From NCBI GenBank assembly GCA_934295165.1, contig CAKRAT010000018.1:1-35042 (forward strand): a stretch of DNA of 35,042 nt, read 5' to 3'. Origin of the DNA: an uncultured Dorea sp. GTDB taxonomy: Bacteria; Bacillota; Clostridia; Lachnospirales; Lachnospiraceae. The notes beneath the pieces were generated by a model that had not been told where the DNA came from, made no database searches, and was given only the letters and a program-made list of their open reading frames with translations. Below are positions 7,477 to 14,849 of this stretch, piece after piece (positions within the stretch are counted from its first letter, which is position 1; each line of letters begins with the position of its first letter). Position numbers and translations under genes: made by a program.

Positions 7477-7735
7477 ATTCTTTGATATCCTCCAACAACA
7501 ATTGATTTCTACAGGTGTCCAGATTCAATAAATCAATGCTATAAAGAGTTGGTAAATCTTCCACTTCTTCAGCCAGCATATCAAAATCATCTACTCCGGT
7601 CACTGCTATATCAATATCACTACGTTCTCTTGCAGTTCCTTTTGCTCTTGAACCGTATAGGATCACTTCTTTTGCCTGATATTTTTTGCAAAGTCTTCCT
7701 ACTTCCCGTATAACATCTTCCGGGCCCACAACCAT
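7460..7735 (-). CDS. MNT-type minimal nucleotidyltransferase (MntA-like antitoxin)
   Basis: This 91-residue minimal nucleotidyltransferase has the active-site motif G-S-x10-D-x-D: Gly28-Ser29, Asp40 and Asp42 (YGSRAKGTARERSDIDIAV). In studied pairs this enzyme adds AMP to the HEPN partner and so silences it. The gene comes first and the HEPN gene overlaps its 3' end, so they are co-expressed. I use the ATG at 7733-7735. A GTG directly before it and another in-frame GTG at codon 3 are alternatives, because AGGTGA is the only Shine-Dalgarno-like site and sits very close. Confidence 0.85.
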   Translation of the reverse strand: MVVGPEDVIREVGRLCKKYQAKEVILYGSRAKGTARERSDIDIAVTGVDDFDMLAEEVEDLPTLYSIDLLNLDTCRNQLLLEDIKEYGRKI

Positions 7736-7801
7736 CACCTACAATATCTATCATAAATTATAGGAGTTTGTCTCATCGGCAGCTTTTTATATTTCTGGAT
7801 A

Positions 7802-7841
7802 TTAAAAATGAGCAAGAGTCTCTTTAAAACTCTCACTCATT
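7802..7841 (-). terminator. Terminator after tRNA-Arg
   Basis: On the minus strand, AAATGAG-TG-AGAGT pairs with the ACTCTTGCTCATTT arm and T-rich sequence follows, about 17-20 nt past the tRNA 3' end. The region is otherwise free of genes between the MNT start and the tRNA. Confidence 0.75.
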
Positions 7842-7857
7842 TATCCTTATAGCTTAC

Positions 7858-7929
7858 CGCTCCCTGCAGGAATCGAACCTGCAACTAGCCCTTAGGAGGG
7901 GCTTGTTATATCCATTTAACTAAGGGAGC
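7858..7929 (-). tRNA. tRNA-Arg(CCU)
   Basis: A cloverleaf can be folded on the minus strand. The acceptor GCTCCCT pairs with AGGGAGC, with discriminator G at 7858. The D-arm is GTTAAATGGATATAAC. The anticodon stem is AGCCC/GGGCT with loop CTCCTAA, giving anticodon CCT. The T-arm is GCAGG-TTCGATT-CCTGC. The 3' CCA is not encoded. It has its own promoter and terminator. Confidence 0.95.
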
Positions 7930-7949
7930 CTGACAACTCGTACTCTATT

Positions 7950-7978
7950 ATTTTACCTATTAATCTCTTAAAAGTCAA
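7950..7978 (-). promoter_or_regulatory. Promoter of tRNA-Arg
   Basis: On the minus strand, TTGACT (7973-7978) and TAAAAT (7950-7955) are separated by exactly 17 bp. The -10 ends about 20 bp before the mature tRNA 5' end. Confidence 0.75.
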
Positions 7979-8020
7979 TACAGGGATAGGTATCCCCATC
8001 CCCGTTTCTTTCTGAAATAT

Positions 8021-8049
8021 TTATCCACATTTTATATGATTTATCCACG
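8021..8049. promoter_or_regulatory. Pair of DnaA boxes away from oriC
   Basis: TTATCCACA (8021-8029) and TTATCCACG (8041-8049) are in the same orientation, 20 bp apart (about two helical turns). They lie at the 3' end of the DUF3881 gene, about 13 kb from dnaA. The first is a perfect consensus DnaA box. The second overlaps the region just before the DUF3881 stop at 8051. Confidence 0.5.
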
Positions 8050-8050
8050 T

Positions 8051-8926
8051 TTAGAAGTTGATTCTTCCCTGCAGCCATACATTTCCTTTGAATCTGCGTC
8101 CGACTGCCGGTTCGCCCATGACTTCTCTTTTTGGTACACATACATCGAACAAAAGTCCGTTCACATCCAGTTTCATAATGCAGACGTCTTCCCTTGTTAT
8201 TTCATTTCGCGTAAGCCGGTATTCCAGGATCTCTCCCATGATCGAATAACAGTCACACTCGATACCATATGGCATGATGTATGTATCCACAATCGTAAAT
8301 ACATCTTCCGATATCAGCCTTCTCGATACTTTGGAATATGTATCGATATCATCCAGCGTGAGACTTTCGATTGCCTGCGGATCACCCGATTTCGCTGCGC
8401 TTAACAGCAGCATGCGGTTGTGTACCTCTTCCTGCTGTTCCCGTTCCTGTTCCTTGCTTTTCAATACCGGAAGCAGGATGGTTCCCTCATTGCAGAGTCC
8501 GGACAGCGTAACAGATGAATACTTGATGCTTCGTCCGCCAAGTTGTCTTTCCTGCAGATATTCCATCATATTCTGAAGATAGAATACCAGATTAATCCCT
8601 ACTTTTGTATCTTCACAGATGCCCACATATGCTTCACGGTCTATCCGTCGTTCCACACTGACATCCGCATAAGATGTCACGCCGGATCCTTTGAAATACG
8701 GAGCATAATAACGGTAGTCAAACTGTTCGTCAATGTCCATATTTCCGCACACTTTGATTCCGATACCTTCTCCATATTCTTTCTCAAATTCACAAAGATC
8801 CGTCACTTCATCCTGTGTAACAAGCTGATGCTGTGTATAGGATTCTTCTACATCTTTTATAATCTGTGTTAATTGTTTTTTGTCTTTGATATTTCCAAAT
8901 CCAATGGATTTCAAATATTGATGCAT
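8051..8926 (-). CDS. DUF3881 family protein
   Basis: This 291-residue soluble protein of unknown function belongs to DUF3881, a clostridial family often found next to serS. It has no signal peptide or membrane segment. It begins MHQYLKSIGFGNIKDKKQL, has a central Glu/Gln-rich stretch (KSKEQEREQQEEVHN), and ends with strand-rich sequence containing VCVPKREVMGEPAVGRRFKG. The downstream order on the minus strand is serS (its stop lies about 20 bp upstream of this gene's ATG), then DUF3881, then tRNA-Arg. It is therefore probably the last gene of the parA-parB-DUF4446-serS-DUF3881 run. Recognition is at the family level only. Confidence 0.8.
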   Translation of the reverse strand: MHQYLKSIGFGNIKDKKQLTQIIKDVEESYTQHQLVTQDEVTDLCEFEKEYGEGIGIKVCGNMDIDEQFDYRYYAPYFKGSGVTSYADVSVERRIDREAYVGICEDTKVGINLVFYLQNMMEYLQERQLGGRSIKYSSVTLSGLCNEGTILLPVLKSKEQEREQQEEVHNRMLLLSAAKSGDPQAIESLTLDDIDTYSKVSRRLISEDVFTIVDTYIMPYGIECDCYSIMGEILEYRLTRNEITREDVCIMKLDVNGLLFDVCVPKREVMGEPAVGRRFKGNVWLQGRINF

Positions 8927-8946
8927 ACGCTTATCCTTATAACTGC

Positions 8947-10236
8947 TTATTTTTCAGGTACAAGCTTCTCTGTTCCACCCATGTATGGCTGTAATGCCTT
9001 TGGAATCTTAACAGATCCGTCTTCCTGAAGGTTGTTCTCCAGGAATGCGATCAGCATTCTCGGCGGAGCTACTACTGTATTGTTCAGTGTGTGTGCGAAG
9101 TATTTTGTTCCGTCCTCACCTTTAACACGGATACCAAGTCTTCTTGCCTGAGCATCACCAAGGTTTGAGCAGCTTCCTACTTCGAAGTATTTCTGCTGTC
9201 TTGGAGACCATGCCTCTACGTCACAGGATTTTACCTTCAGATCTGCCAGGTCACCTGAGCAGCACTCTAATGTACGTACCGGGATATCCAGTGAGCGGAA
9301 CAAATCTACTGTGTTCTGCCATAATTTATCGTACCAGATCTTGCTTTCTTCCGGTTTACATACAACGATCATTTCCTGTTTCTCGAACTGATGGATTCTG
9401 TATACTCCACGTTCCTCGATACCATGAGCTCCTTTTTCTTTACGGAAACATGGTGAGTAGCTTGTAAGTGTCTGTGGAAGCTGTTTTTCTTCTAACATTG
9501 TGTCGATAAATTTACCGATCATTGAGTGCTCACTTGTTCCGATCAGATACAGGTCTTCTCCCTCAATCTTGTACATCATGGAATCCATCTCTGCAAAGCT
9601 CATAACACCTGTTACAACGTTACTTCTGATCATGAAAGGTGGTACACAATAAGTAAATCCACGGTTAATCATAAAGTCTCTTGCATATGCAAGTACAGAA
9701 GAATGAATTCTTGCGATATCACCCATCAGGTAGTAGAATCCGTTTCCTGCTACTCTTCCGGCACTCTCCAGATCGATTCCGTCAAATGCTTCCATGATTT
9801 CTGTATGGTATGGAATTTCAAAATCAGGAACAACAGGCTCACCGAATTTTTCGATTTCTACGTTCTCGCTGTCATCTTTTCCAATCGGTACAGAAGGATC
9901 GATGATGTTCGGGATGATCATCATATTCTGTTTCAGTTTTTCTTCTACTTCTTTTTCTTCTTTAGAAAGTTCTTCGATTCTTGCAGCGCTCTCAGATACT
10001 TTTCTCTTTAATTCTTCTGCTTCTTCTTTCTTTCCCTGTGCCATGCATGCACCAATCTGTTTGGAGATTTTATTCTTTTCTGCACGAAGTGCTTCTACCT
10101 CTCCCTTAATATCTCTATTCCTCTGATCCAGTTCTATTACCTCATCTACTAAAGGTAATTTCTCATCCTGGAATTTATTCTTGATGTTCTGTTTAACTAC
10201 ATCCGGATTATTTCTTACAAATTTAATATCTAACAT
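8947..10236 (-). CDS. serS: Seryl-tRNA synthetase
   Basis: This cytoplasmic class II synthetase charges tRNA-Ser (and tRNA-Sec) with serine. The 429-residue length is usual. Residues 1-105 form the long antiparallel coiled-coil arm that grips the tRNA-Ser variable arm (starts MLDIKFVRNNPDVVKQNIKN). The catalytic core has TSEHSMIGKF, motif 2 (CFRKEKGAHGIEERGVYRIHQFEKQE) and a motif 3 reading LNNTVVAPPRMLIAFLEN. Motif 3 keeps the class II arginine but departs from the common bacterial NGSGLAVGR form. AGGAGG precedes the ATG. No T-box lies directly upstream. The gene follows DUF4446 by 40 bp, so it may share the par operon promoter. Confidence 0.95.
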   Translation of the reverse strand: MLDIKFVRNNPDVVKQNIKNKFQDEKLPLVDEVIELDQRNRDIKGEVEALRAEKNKISKQIGACMAQGKKEEAEELKRKVSESAARIEELSKEEKEVEEKLKQNMMIIPNIIDPSVPIGKDDSENVEIEKFGEPVVPDFEIPYHTEIMEAFDGIDLESAGRVAGNGFYYLMGDIARIHSSVLAYARDFMINRGFTYCVPPFMIRSNVVTGVMSFAEMDSMMYKIEGEDLYLIGTSEHSMIGKFIDTMLEEKQLPQTLTSYSPCFRKEKGAHGIEERGVYRIHQFEKQEMIVVCKPEESKIWYDKLWQNTVDLFRSLDIPVRTLECCSGDLADLKVKSCDVEAWSPRQQKYFEVGSCSNLGDAQARRLGIRVKGEDGTKYFAHTLNNTVVAPPRMLIAFLENNLQEDGSVKIPKALQPYMGGTEKLVPEK

Positions 10237-10276
10237 TTTTTAACTCCTCCTGCTCTCATATCTGTTATATGATCTG

Positions 10277-10990
10277 CTATTTTTTATTTTTTTCAGGTCT
10301 TGCCATATCTGGACGCATACTGCTGGTTCTTGTATTAAGTATTTTCCCATTATTTGCCTTTCCAGATGCCTGTTTTGCACTTCTTGCATTGCTGTTTTTC
10401 TGATTTCCGTTCTTTGCCGAACCGGATTTTGCCATTTTCATACTTCCTGTTACAGAAGCAACAGCCTTATTGACTTCTTCTTCATATCCATCTTCGAAAA
10501 TGGCCTTATCCAGTGCTTCTGCTTCTTCCTCGGCAAGTTCTACATAGCTTTCCCCTTTTACGATCTCTTTTACGTAAGTGTAACAGCCCTCTCTGCTGTG
10601 CATTGCATTGATGATCCATCCGGTATTATTATTGTCCAGCATTGCAAGTGCAAAGCTGAGCTTTCCACCCATTTCATTAAATGCATCATACTTGACAATA
10701 CCAACCTTCTGGTAAGACTTCTCCATCTTCTTGTTCAGCTTCTGGATGTCTGTACGGTTCTGCTTTGTGTATTTCAGAATTGCTTCTACATCCGAGAATC
10801 CTGACATCATGCTTTCTTCCAGTGTCTTTCCATCTTTCCCACGCATAAACGTCGTATAGCTGCTTTTCAACCGATTATACTTCATTGTTACATTTACGTA
10901 CAGAACGAATAATATAACAATCAGTACCAGCAAAAATAAAAATATCAATGCCGGATCGATACCAAGTGCTTTCAGTATTTTGCTATCCAT
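10277..10990 (-). CDS. DUF4446 family membrane-anchored protein
   Basis: This 237-residue protein has one N-terminal transmembrane helix (ALIFLFLLVLIVILFVLYVN). A short coiled-coil-like segment and the DUF4446 core follow (GIVKYDAFNEMGGKLSFALAMLDNNNTG, then a SREGCYTYVKEIVKG strand). The Lys/Asn/Ser-rich tail looks disordered. DUF4446 genes are commonly just downstream of parB in clostridia. Their role is unknown, and a link to the origin or cell envelope is only suggested by position. Its start is 7 bp past the parB stop codon. I chose the ATG at 10988-10990. A TTG two codons upstream, with GGAG 5-6 nt before it, is an alternative. Confidence 0.85.
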   Translation of the reverse strand: MDSKILKALGIDPALIFLFLLVLIVILFVLYVNVTMKYNRLKSSYTTFMRGKDGKTLEESMMSGFSDVEAILKYTKQNRTDIQKLNKKMEKSYQKVGIVKYDAFNEMGGKLSFALAMLDNNNTGWIINAMHSREGCYTYVKEIVKGESYVELAEEEAEALDKAIFEDGYEEEVNKAVASVTGSMKMAKSGSAKNGNQKNSNARSAKQASGKANNGKILNTRTSSMRPDMARPEKNKK

Positions 10991-10996
10991 ATTCAA

Positions 10997-11911
10997 TTAC
11001 TCTCCTCTTTTAATGCTCATCATCATATCGAACAAATGTTCTAATTCATCATCTGAATAATATTCTATCTCTATCTTACCTTTTCCCTTTCCTCTTGATG
11101 CTATACTGACTTTTGTTCCAAATACACCTTTCATCTTTTCTTCCAGATCCTGGTAAATGAATGCATTCTCAATCACTTTTTTTTCTTTTGGCTTTTTCGG
11201 ATTCTTAATTTCTTTGACTAGTTTCTCTGTCTCCCTCACACTGAGTTTCTCGTCAAATATTTTATTTGCCAGTGTATACTGAAGTTCCGGATCATCAATT
11301 GCAAGAAGTGCCCTTGCATGTCCTGTGGAAATCATATCGTCAATGATCATCTGCTGTACTTTGTCACTTAACTTTAATAGTCTCATGGAATTTGTTACCG
11401 CAGTTCTGCTCTTGGATACTCTTTCCGCCACTTCATCCTGTTTTAGATTGAATTCTTCCAGAAGTCTCTTATACGCAATTGCTTCTTCGATCGGATTTAA
11501 ATTTTCTCTCTGAATATTCTCAATCAGACCAATTTCAAGAATTTCCTGATCCGTATACTCTTTTTCAATTACCGGTACTTCCTTTATTCCTGCAAGTTTA
11601 GCAGCCCTCCATCTTCTTTCGCCTGCAATAATCTCATAATAATCTTTTCTTTTTCGAACAAGCAATGGTTGTAACACTCCAAACTGTTTGATCGAATCCG
11701 AAAGTTCAAGGAGAGCATCTTCATCGAAATTCTTTCTTGGCTGATCCCTGTTCGGTTCAACCTCATTGATTTTCATTGTCTGTACACCAGCTTTTATTTC
11801 TGCATCTTTCTTCTCTTCAGCAGATTTGTCAGGTGTTGCCGGCTTCATGCTCTTATTATCTGGAATCAGACTGTCCAACCCTTTTCCCAGACCTTTTTTC
11901 TTAATTGGCAT
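10997..11911 (-). CDS. parB: Chromosome-partitioning protein ParB/Spo0J
   Basis: This is a CTP-dependent DNA clamp that loads at parS and spreads to organise the origin region. The 304-residue product has a short basic ParA-contact peptide at the N-terminus (MPIKKKGLGKGLDSLIP). Next comes the ParB/Srx CTPase fold with GERRWRAAKLAG and ENIQRENLNPIEEA. The helix-turn-helix that reads parS (KQDEVAERVSKSRTAVTNSMRLLKL) follows, and then a C-terminal dimerisation domain. It lies 28 bp downstream of parA. Its target sites are visible at 12770, 12867 and 13997. Length and domain order are typical. Confidence 0.97.
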   Translation of the reverse strand: MPIKKKGLGKGLDSLIPDNKSMKPATPDKSAEEKKDAEIKAGVQTMKINEVEPNRDQPRKNFDEDALLELSDSIKQFGVLQPLLVRKRKDYYEIIAGERRWRAAKLAGIKEVPVIEKEYTDQEILEIGLIENIQRENLNPIEEAIAYKRLLEEFNLKQDEVAERVSKSRTAVTNSMRLLKLSDKVQQMIIDDMISTGHARALLAIDDPELQYTLANKIFDEKLSVRETEKLVKEIKNPKKPKEKKVIENAFIYQDLEEKMKGVFGTKVSIASRGKGKGKIEIEYYSDDELEHLFDMMMSIKRGE

Positions 11912-11939
11912 TCGTTCCCTCCTACATCACATCTTTTAG

Positions 11940-12701
11940 TTACTCTCTATTCATTACTTCATCAGCGAGTCTTTGATATGCGCCTGCACCTGTAGACTTT
12001 GGATCATACAAATTGATTGGCATTCCGTAACTCGGTGCTTCTGCCAGTCGGATATTTCTAGGAATAATTGTTTTATAGATGTTCTGTTGCAGGTTCTCTT
12101 TTACATTTTCTACGACCTGAAGTGAGAGATTGGTTCGTGCATCGTACATTGTAAATACAACACCTTCAATTTCCAGAATAGGATTCAATCTTTCCTTTAC
12201 CAGTTCAACTGTATGTATCAGCTGGCTCAATCCCTCCAGTGCATAGTACTCACACTGAATCGGTACCAATACCGAATCGGCTGTCGTCATAGCATTAATC
12301 GTCAACATACTCAACGATGGCGGGCAATCAATAATAATATAATCATAATTGTCTTTAATTGGTGCAACGGCATTTCTGATAATAAACTCTTTATCTTCTA
12401 CTCCAATCAATTCAATCTCTGCCGCCGATAGATCAATACTCGTCGGAATAACATCCAGATTCTCAATTGCTTCTTTTTGAAGTACTTCTTCTACACCAAC
12501 CTGACCAATCATAAGATCATAGATATTTTTTTTAACTTCATCTTTGTCTATTCCTAATCCACTCGTCATATTTCCCTGCGGGTCCATATCAATGGCAAGA
12601 ACTTTCTGTCCTTTTTCAGCAAGACACGCTGACAGATTAATGGCTGTCGTCGTTTTTCCAACGCCACCTTTCTGGTTCGCAACGGCTATAACTCGTCCCA
12701 T
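11940..12701 (-). CDS. parA: Chromosome-partitioning ATPase ParA/Soj
   Basis: This 253-residue deviant Walker-type ATPase drives origin segregation with ParB and, in Bacillus, regulates DnaA. The deviant Walker A KGGVGKTTTAINL is at residues 10-22. The A' motif has the DMDPQGN triplet. The Walker B is YIIIDCPPSLSMLTINA. A C-terminal DNA-contact region includes IIPRNIRLAEAPSYGMPI. The ATG start is preceded by a GGAAGGTGA site. It is the first gene of the par run, and parS1 lies only 68 bp upstream of the start. ParB could therefore influence its own operon. That regulation is an inference. Confidence 0.97.
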   Translation of the reverse strand: MGRVIAVANQKGGVGKTTTAINLSACLAEKGQKVLAIDMDPQGNMTSGLGIDKDEVKKNIYDLMIGQVGVEEVLQKEAIENLDVIPTSIDLSAAEIELIGVEDKEFIIRNAVAPIKDNYDYIIIDCPPSLSMLTINAMTTADSVLVPIQCEYYALEGLSQLIHTVELVKERLNPILEIEGVVFTMYDARTNLSLQVVENVKENLQQNIYKTIIPRNIRLAEAPSYGMPINLYDPKSTGAGAYQRLADEVMNRE

Positions 12702-12769
12702 TTAATTATCACCTTCCCTTTTTTGGCATGATATTAGTATATCACTTTTCAAGTTAGTTATCCAGAAAA

Positions 12770-12785
12770 TGTTTCACGTGAAACA
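12770..12785. promoter_or_regulatory. parS site 1
   Basis: Perfect palindrome TGTTTCACGTGAAACA, identical to the consensus parS for Spo0J/ParB. It lies 68 bp upstream of the parA start. Confidence 0.97.
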
Positions 12786-12866
12786 TAGATTTTCCCTTTT
12801 CCATAAATATAAATCTATTCTTTTTATTATTTTCGTTATCTTTATGTGCTTCTTATTTTTTTGTAA

Positions 12867-12882
12867 TGTTTCACGTGAAACA
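12867..12882. promoter_or_regulatory. parS site 2
   Basis: Second perfect TGTTTCACGTGAAACA, 97 bp from parS 1. The interval 12702-13015 between parA and the hydrolase holds these two sites and AT-rich promoter sequence. I find no gene in it. Confidence 0.97.
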
Positions 12883-12961
12883 TTGCCTTTTCTATTATTA
12901 CATTCTTTTCAGCAATTCCCTTCCAGAGCGTTCATTTTACGTTCATTTTATAAAGGCAATC

Positions 12962-12990
12962 TTCCAATTCACAAGTAAATATAGTATAAT
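12962..12990 (+). promoter_or_regulatory. Predicted promoter of the alpha/beta hydrolase
   Basis: TATAAT (12985-12990) with a weak -35 TTCCAA (12962-12967), spacer 17 bp, ending 25 bp before the ATG. Confidence 0.4.
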
Positions 12991-13015
12991 TAGAAAAAGA
13001 AAGCGAGGTATCAAC

Positions 13016-13888
13016 ATGAACTGGAAAAAGACATTATTATTCATCTCAACAGCCATCGGGACAACAACCCTAGCGTTCCACGCAATAAATAAATTCATAT
13101 TCAACGCCTCCGATGAACACTCAGAAGAAGATAGACCTAACTATTACCATTGGAAATTTGGAAATATATACTATAAAAAAGCCGGAAGCGGTTCTCCTCT
13201 TCTCCTCATCCACGATCTAAACCATTACAGTTCTTCTATGGAATGGGATAAAGTTATAGATACACTTTCTGAAAAACACACTGTATACACAATAGATCTT
13301 CTTGGATGTGGAAAATCCGACAAACCTGCAATCACCTATACCTGTTATCTCTATGTTCAGCTGCTTACCGATTTCATACGTGATATCATTGGTGAAAAGA
13401 CAGATATAATTGCAACCGGTGCATCCTCTTCTTTCGTTACAGCTGCCTGTCAGAACATCGCTGATCAGATTGATCATATGATTCTGATCTGTCCGGAAAG
13501 CATCCATACACTTGCAAAAGCACCTAACCACAAATCCAAGCTGCTTGCAAAGATTATAACTCTGCCCATATACGGAACATTCATCTATAATATCGGTGCG
13601 CGCAATACTGCACTCTCGGATTCATCCGATTGCAAGTACCTCTATGCCAGCGTTCTGGGGCATTACACAACAGTAAATATCGCACACTGTCTCGATGGAC
13701 TTACAACCTCCATTGCAGTGATTTCAGGCAAAAACGCACCGGAAAATGCCGAAAAAGCCACTGAATATTGTAATGTTCTCCCATCTATTGAACATGTTGA
13801 AATTACAGGCTGTGGATTACTGCCACACCGTGAGAATTCCAACGCATTTTTAGAGCAGATAGATATATTATTAAGCGATAACTGTTAA
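13016..13888 (+). CDS. Alpha/beta hydrolase, N-terminally membrane-anchored
   Basis: This 290-residue alpha/beta-hydrolase-fold enzyme has unknown substrate. The N-terminus (residues 4-25, KKTLLFISTAIGTTTLAFHAI) looks like a signal anchor. The fold is recognised from LLLIHDLNHYSSSMEW (oxyanion-hole loop), the YTIDLLGCGKSDKP strand-turn, a nucleophile elbow at 135-139 (GASSS, Ser137) and a candidate catalytic His271 (LLPHREN). The elbow has Ser where the canonical G-x-S-x-G has Gly. The ATG at 13016 has AGCGAGG upstream. Extending the frame back to 12866 would run through parS 2 and is not credible. It is the only plus-strand gene left of oriC, head-on to replication, and sits among three parS sites. 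Confidence 0.85.
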   Translation: MNWKKTLLFISTAIGTTTLAFHAINKFIFNASDEHSEEDRPNYYHWKFGNIYYKKAGSGSPLLLIHDLNHYSSSMEWDKVIDTLSEKHTVYTIDLLGCGKSDKPAITYTCYLYVQLLTDFIRDIIGEKTDIIATGASSSFVTAACQNIADQIDHMILICPESIHTLAKAPNHKSKLLAKIITLPIYGTFIYNIGARNTALSDSSDCKYLYASVLGHYTTVNIAHCLDGLTTSIAVISGKNAPENAEKATEYCNVLPSIEHVEITGCGLLPHRENSNAFLEQIDILLSDNC

Positions 13889-13906
13889 ACACATACCAAA
13901 TTGACC

Positions 13907-13962
13907 TCTTTCGTCAGGATATCTGCAAGAAACTGCTAATAATTATTTCACCAGACGAAAGA
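13907..13962 (+). other. Inverted repeat downstream of the hydrolase
   Basis: TCTTTCGTC (13907-13915) pairs with GACGAAAGA (13954-13962), extended by GG/CC across one mismatch. The loop is about 35 nt and no T-run follows. It could be an mRNA 3' structure or an unrecognised binding site. Confidence 0.4.
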
Positions 13963-13985
13963 TTCTATTGCATACTTTGATATTA

Positions 13986-14030
13986 AAAAGGGATAATGTT
14001 TCACGTGAAACATTATCCCTTTTATTTTTT
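13986..14030 (+). terminator. Terminator hairpin containing parS 3
   Basis: 13986-14023 is a perfect 38-bp palindrome centred at 14004/14005, followed by a T-rich stretch (ATTTTTT) on the plus strand. In RNA it forms a long GC-poor hairpin fit to terminate the hydrolase transcript. Its central 16 bp are the parS consensus. Confidence 0.75.
13997..14012. promoter_or_regulatory. parS site 3
   Basis: Perfect TGTTTCACGTGAAACA forming the core of the longer palindrome at 13986-14023. It is 1.1 kb from parS 2, between the hydrolase and rsmG. The remaining 14031-14135 is AT-rich with no feature that I can support. Confidence 0.97.
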
Positions 14031-14135
14031 CCATTTTCATTATTAGCTACTGTATACTCTATGTTCAAACGCTAAAGCCAATAAGAGTAAAATGTAATAA
14101 ATCACTCATTAATGTATTAAAAGTATATCTCATTT

Positions 14136-14849
14136 TTAACGAATTGGTTCTTTTGAAGGCATTCCGGCCTTCCGCGGATATTTTTTCGATGTATTCTTCA
14201 CTTTTTGGATTTTCACAAAGGATCTGCCAATGTCTGTTCCCGGGAGTTCAAATTTCACCACATCATCAATTTCCCCGCCAAGCACCTTTACTGCTTTTGC
14301 CGATTCTTTTACCTCCTCATCAATCTCACCTGATTTATAAGGTACAAACATACCGTCTACCTTTACATATGGCAGGCAATACTCACTCAGTGTTGCCAGA
14401 TTAGCAACTGCCCTGGACACGCACAGATCATACTTTTCTCTATATGCCGCATCTTTAGCATAATCTTCTGCTCTCCCGTGAATTGTATGGATATCTTCCA
14501 GCCCCAACTCATCTATCACTGTATTTAAAAACTTAATTCTCTTATTCAACGAATCAAGTAATGTTACTTTCAAATGCGGAAATGCTATTTTAAGTGGTAA
14601 TCCCGGAAACCCTGCCCCTGTACCGACATCGATCACAGTACCCACATTATTCATATCCATTACTTTCACGATAGACAGGCTGTCCACATAATGTTTTTCT
14701 ACAACCTCTTCATATTCAGTGATTCCAGTCAGGTTCATCACCTTATTCCACTCTTCCAGAAGCTTATGATAGGCATTAAACTGCTCTTTCTGGTGGTCCG
14801 TAATCTCTACCCCTATCTTTTCCAGGCTTTTTTTCAAAATCTGGTCCAT
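14136..14849 (-). CDS. rsmG: 16S rRNA (guanine-527-N7)-methyltransferase RsmG
   Basis: This enzyme methylates N7 of G527 in 16S rRNA with S-adenosylmethionine, the modification whose loss gives low-level streptomycin resistance. The 237-residue Rossmann methyltransferase has the SAM motif VIDVGTGAGFPGLPLKIAFP (about 73-92), an LDSLNKRIKFLN acidic-loop strand, and CVSRAVANLATL in the catalytic region. I start it at the ATG at 14847-14849, which has AAAGGAGG upstream and begins MDQILKKSLEKIG. A longer frame to 14915 adds 22 residues without a ribosome-binding site. It follows mnmG by about 200 bp of AT-rich DNA. It is not followed by noc. Confidence 0.96.
   Translation of the reverse strand: MDQILKKSLEKIGVEITDHQKEQFNAYHKLLEEWNKVMNLTGITEYEEVVEKHYVDSLSIVKVMDMNNVGTVIDVGTGAGFPGLPLKIAFPHLKVTLLDSLNKRIKFLNTVIDELGLEDIHTIHGRAEDYAKDAAYREKYDLCVSRAVANLATLSEYCLPYVKVDGMFVPYKSGEIDEEVKESAKAVKVLGGEIDDVVKFELPGTDIGRSFVKIQKVKNTSKKYPRKAGMPSKEPIR

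Noticed and set aside
9526..10011. 161-residue frame opposite serS
   Set aside because: Antisense shadow of a well-conserved gene, with no start signal or homology.
12866..13015. N-terminal extension of the hydrolase beginning MFHVKH
   Set aside because: The first codons are the parS palindrome itself. The ATG at 13016 has a ribosome-binding site and gives a normal hydrophobic start.
12702..14135. A noc (nucleoid occlusion) gene
   Set aside because: No ParB-like frame other than parB exists. The slot is occupied by the alpha/beta hydrolase.
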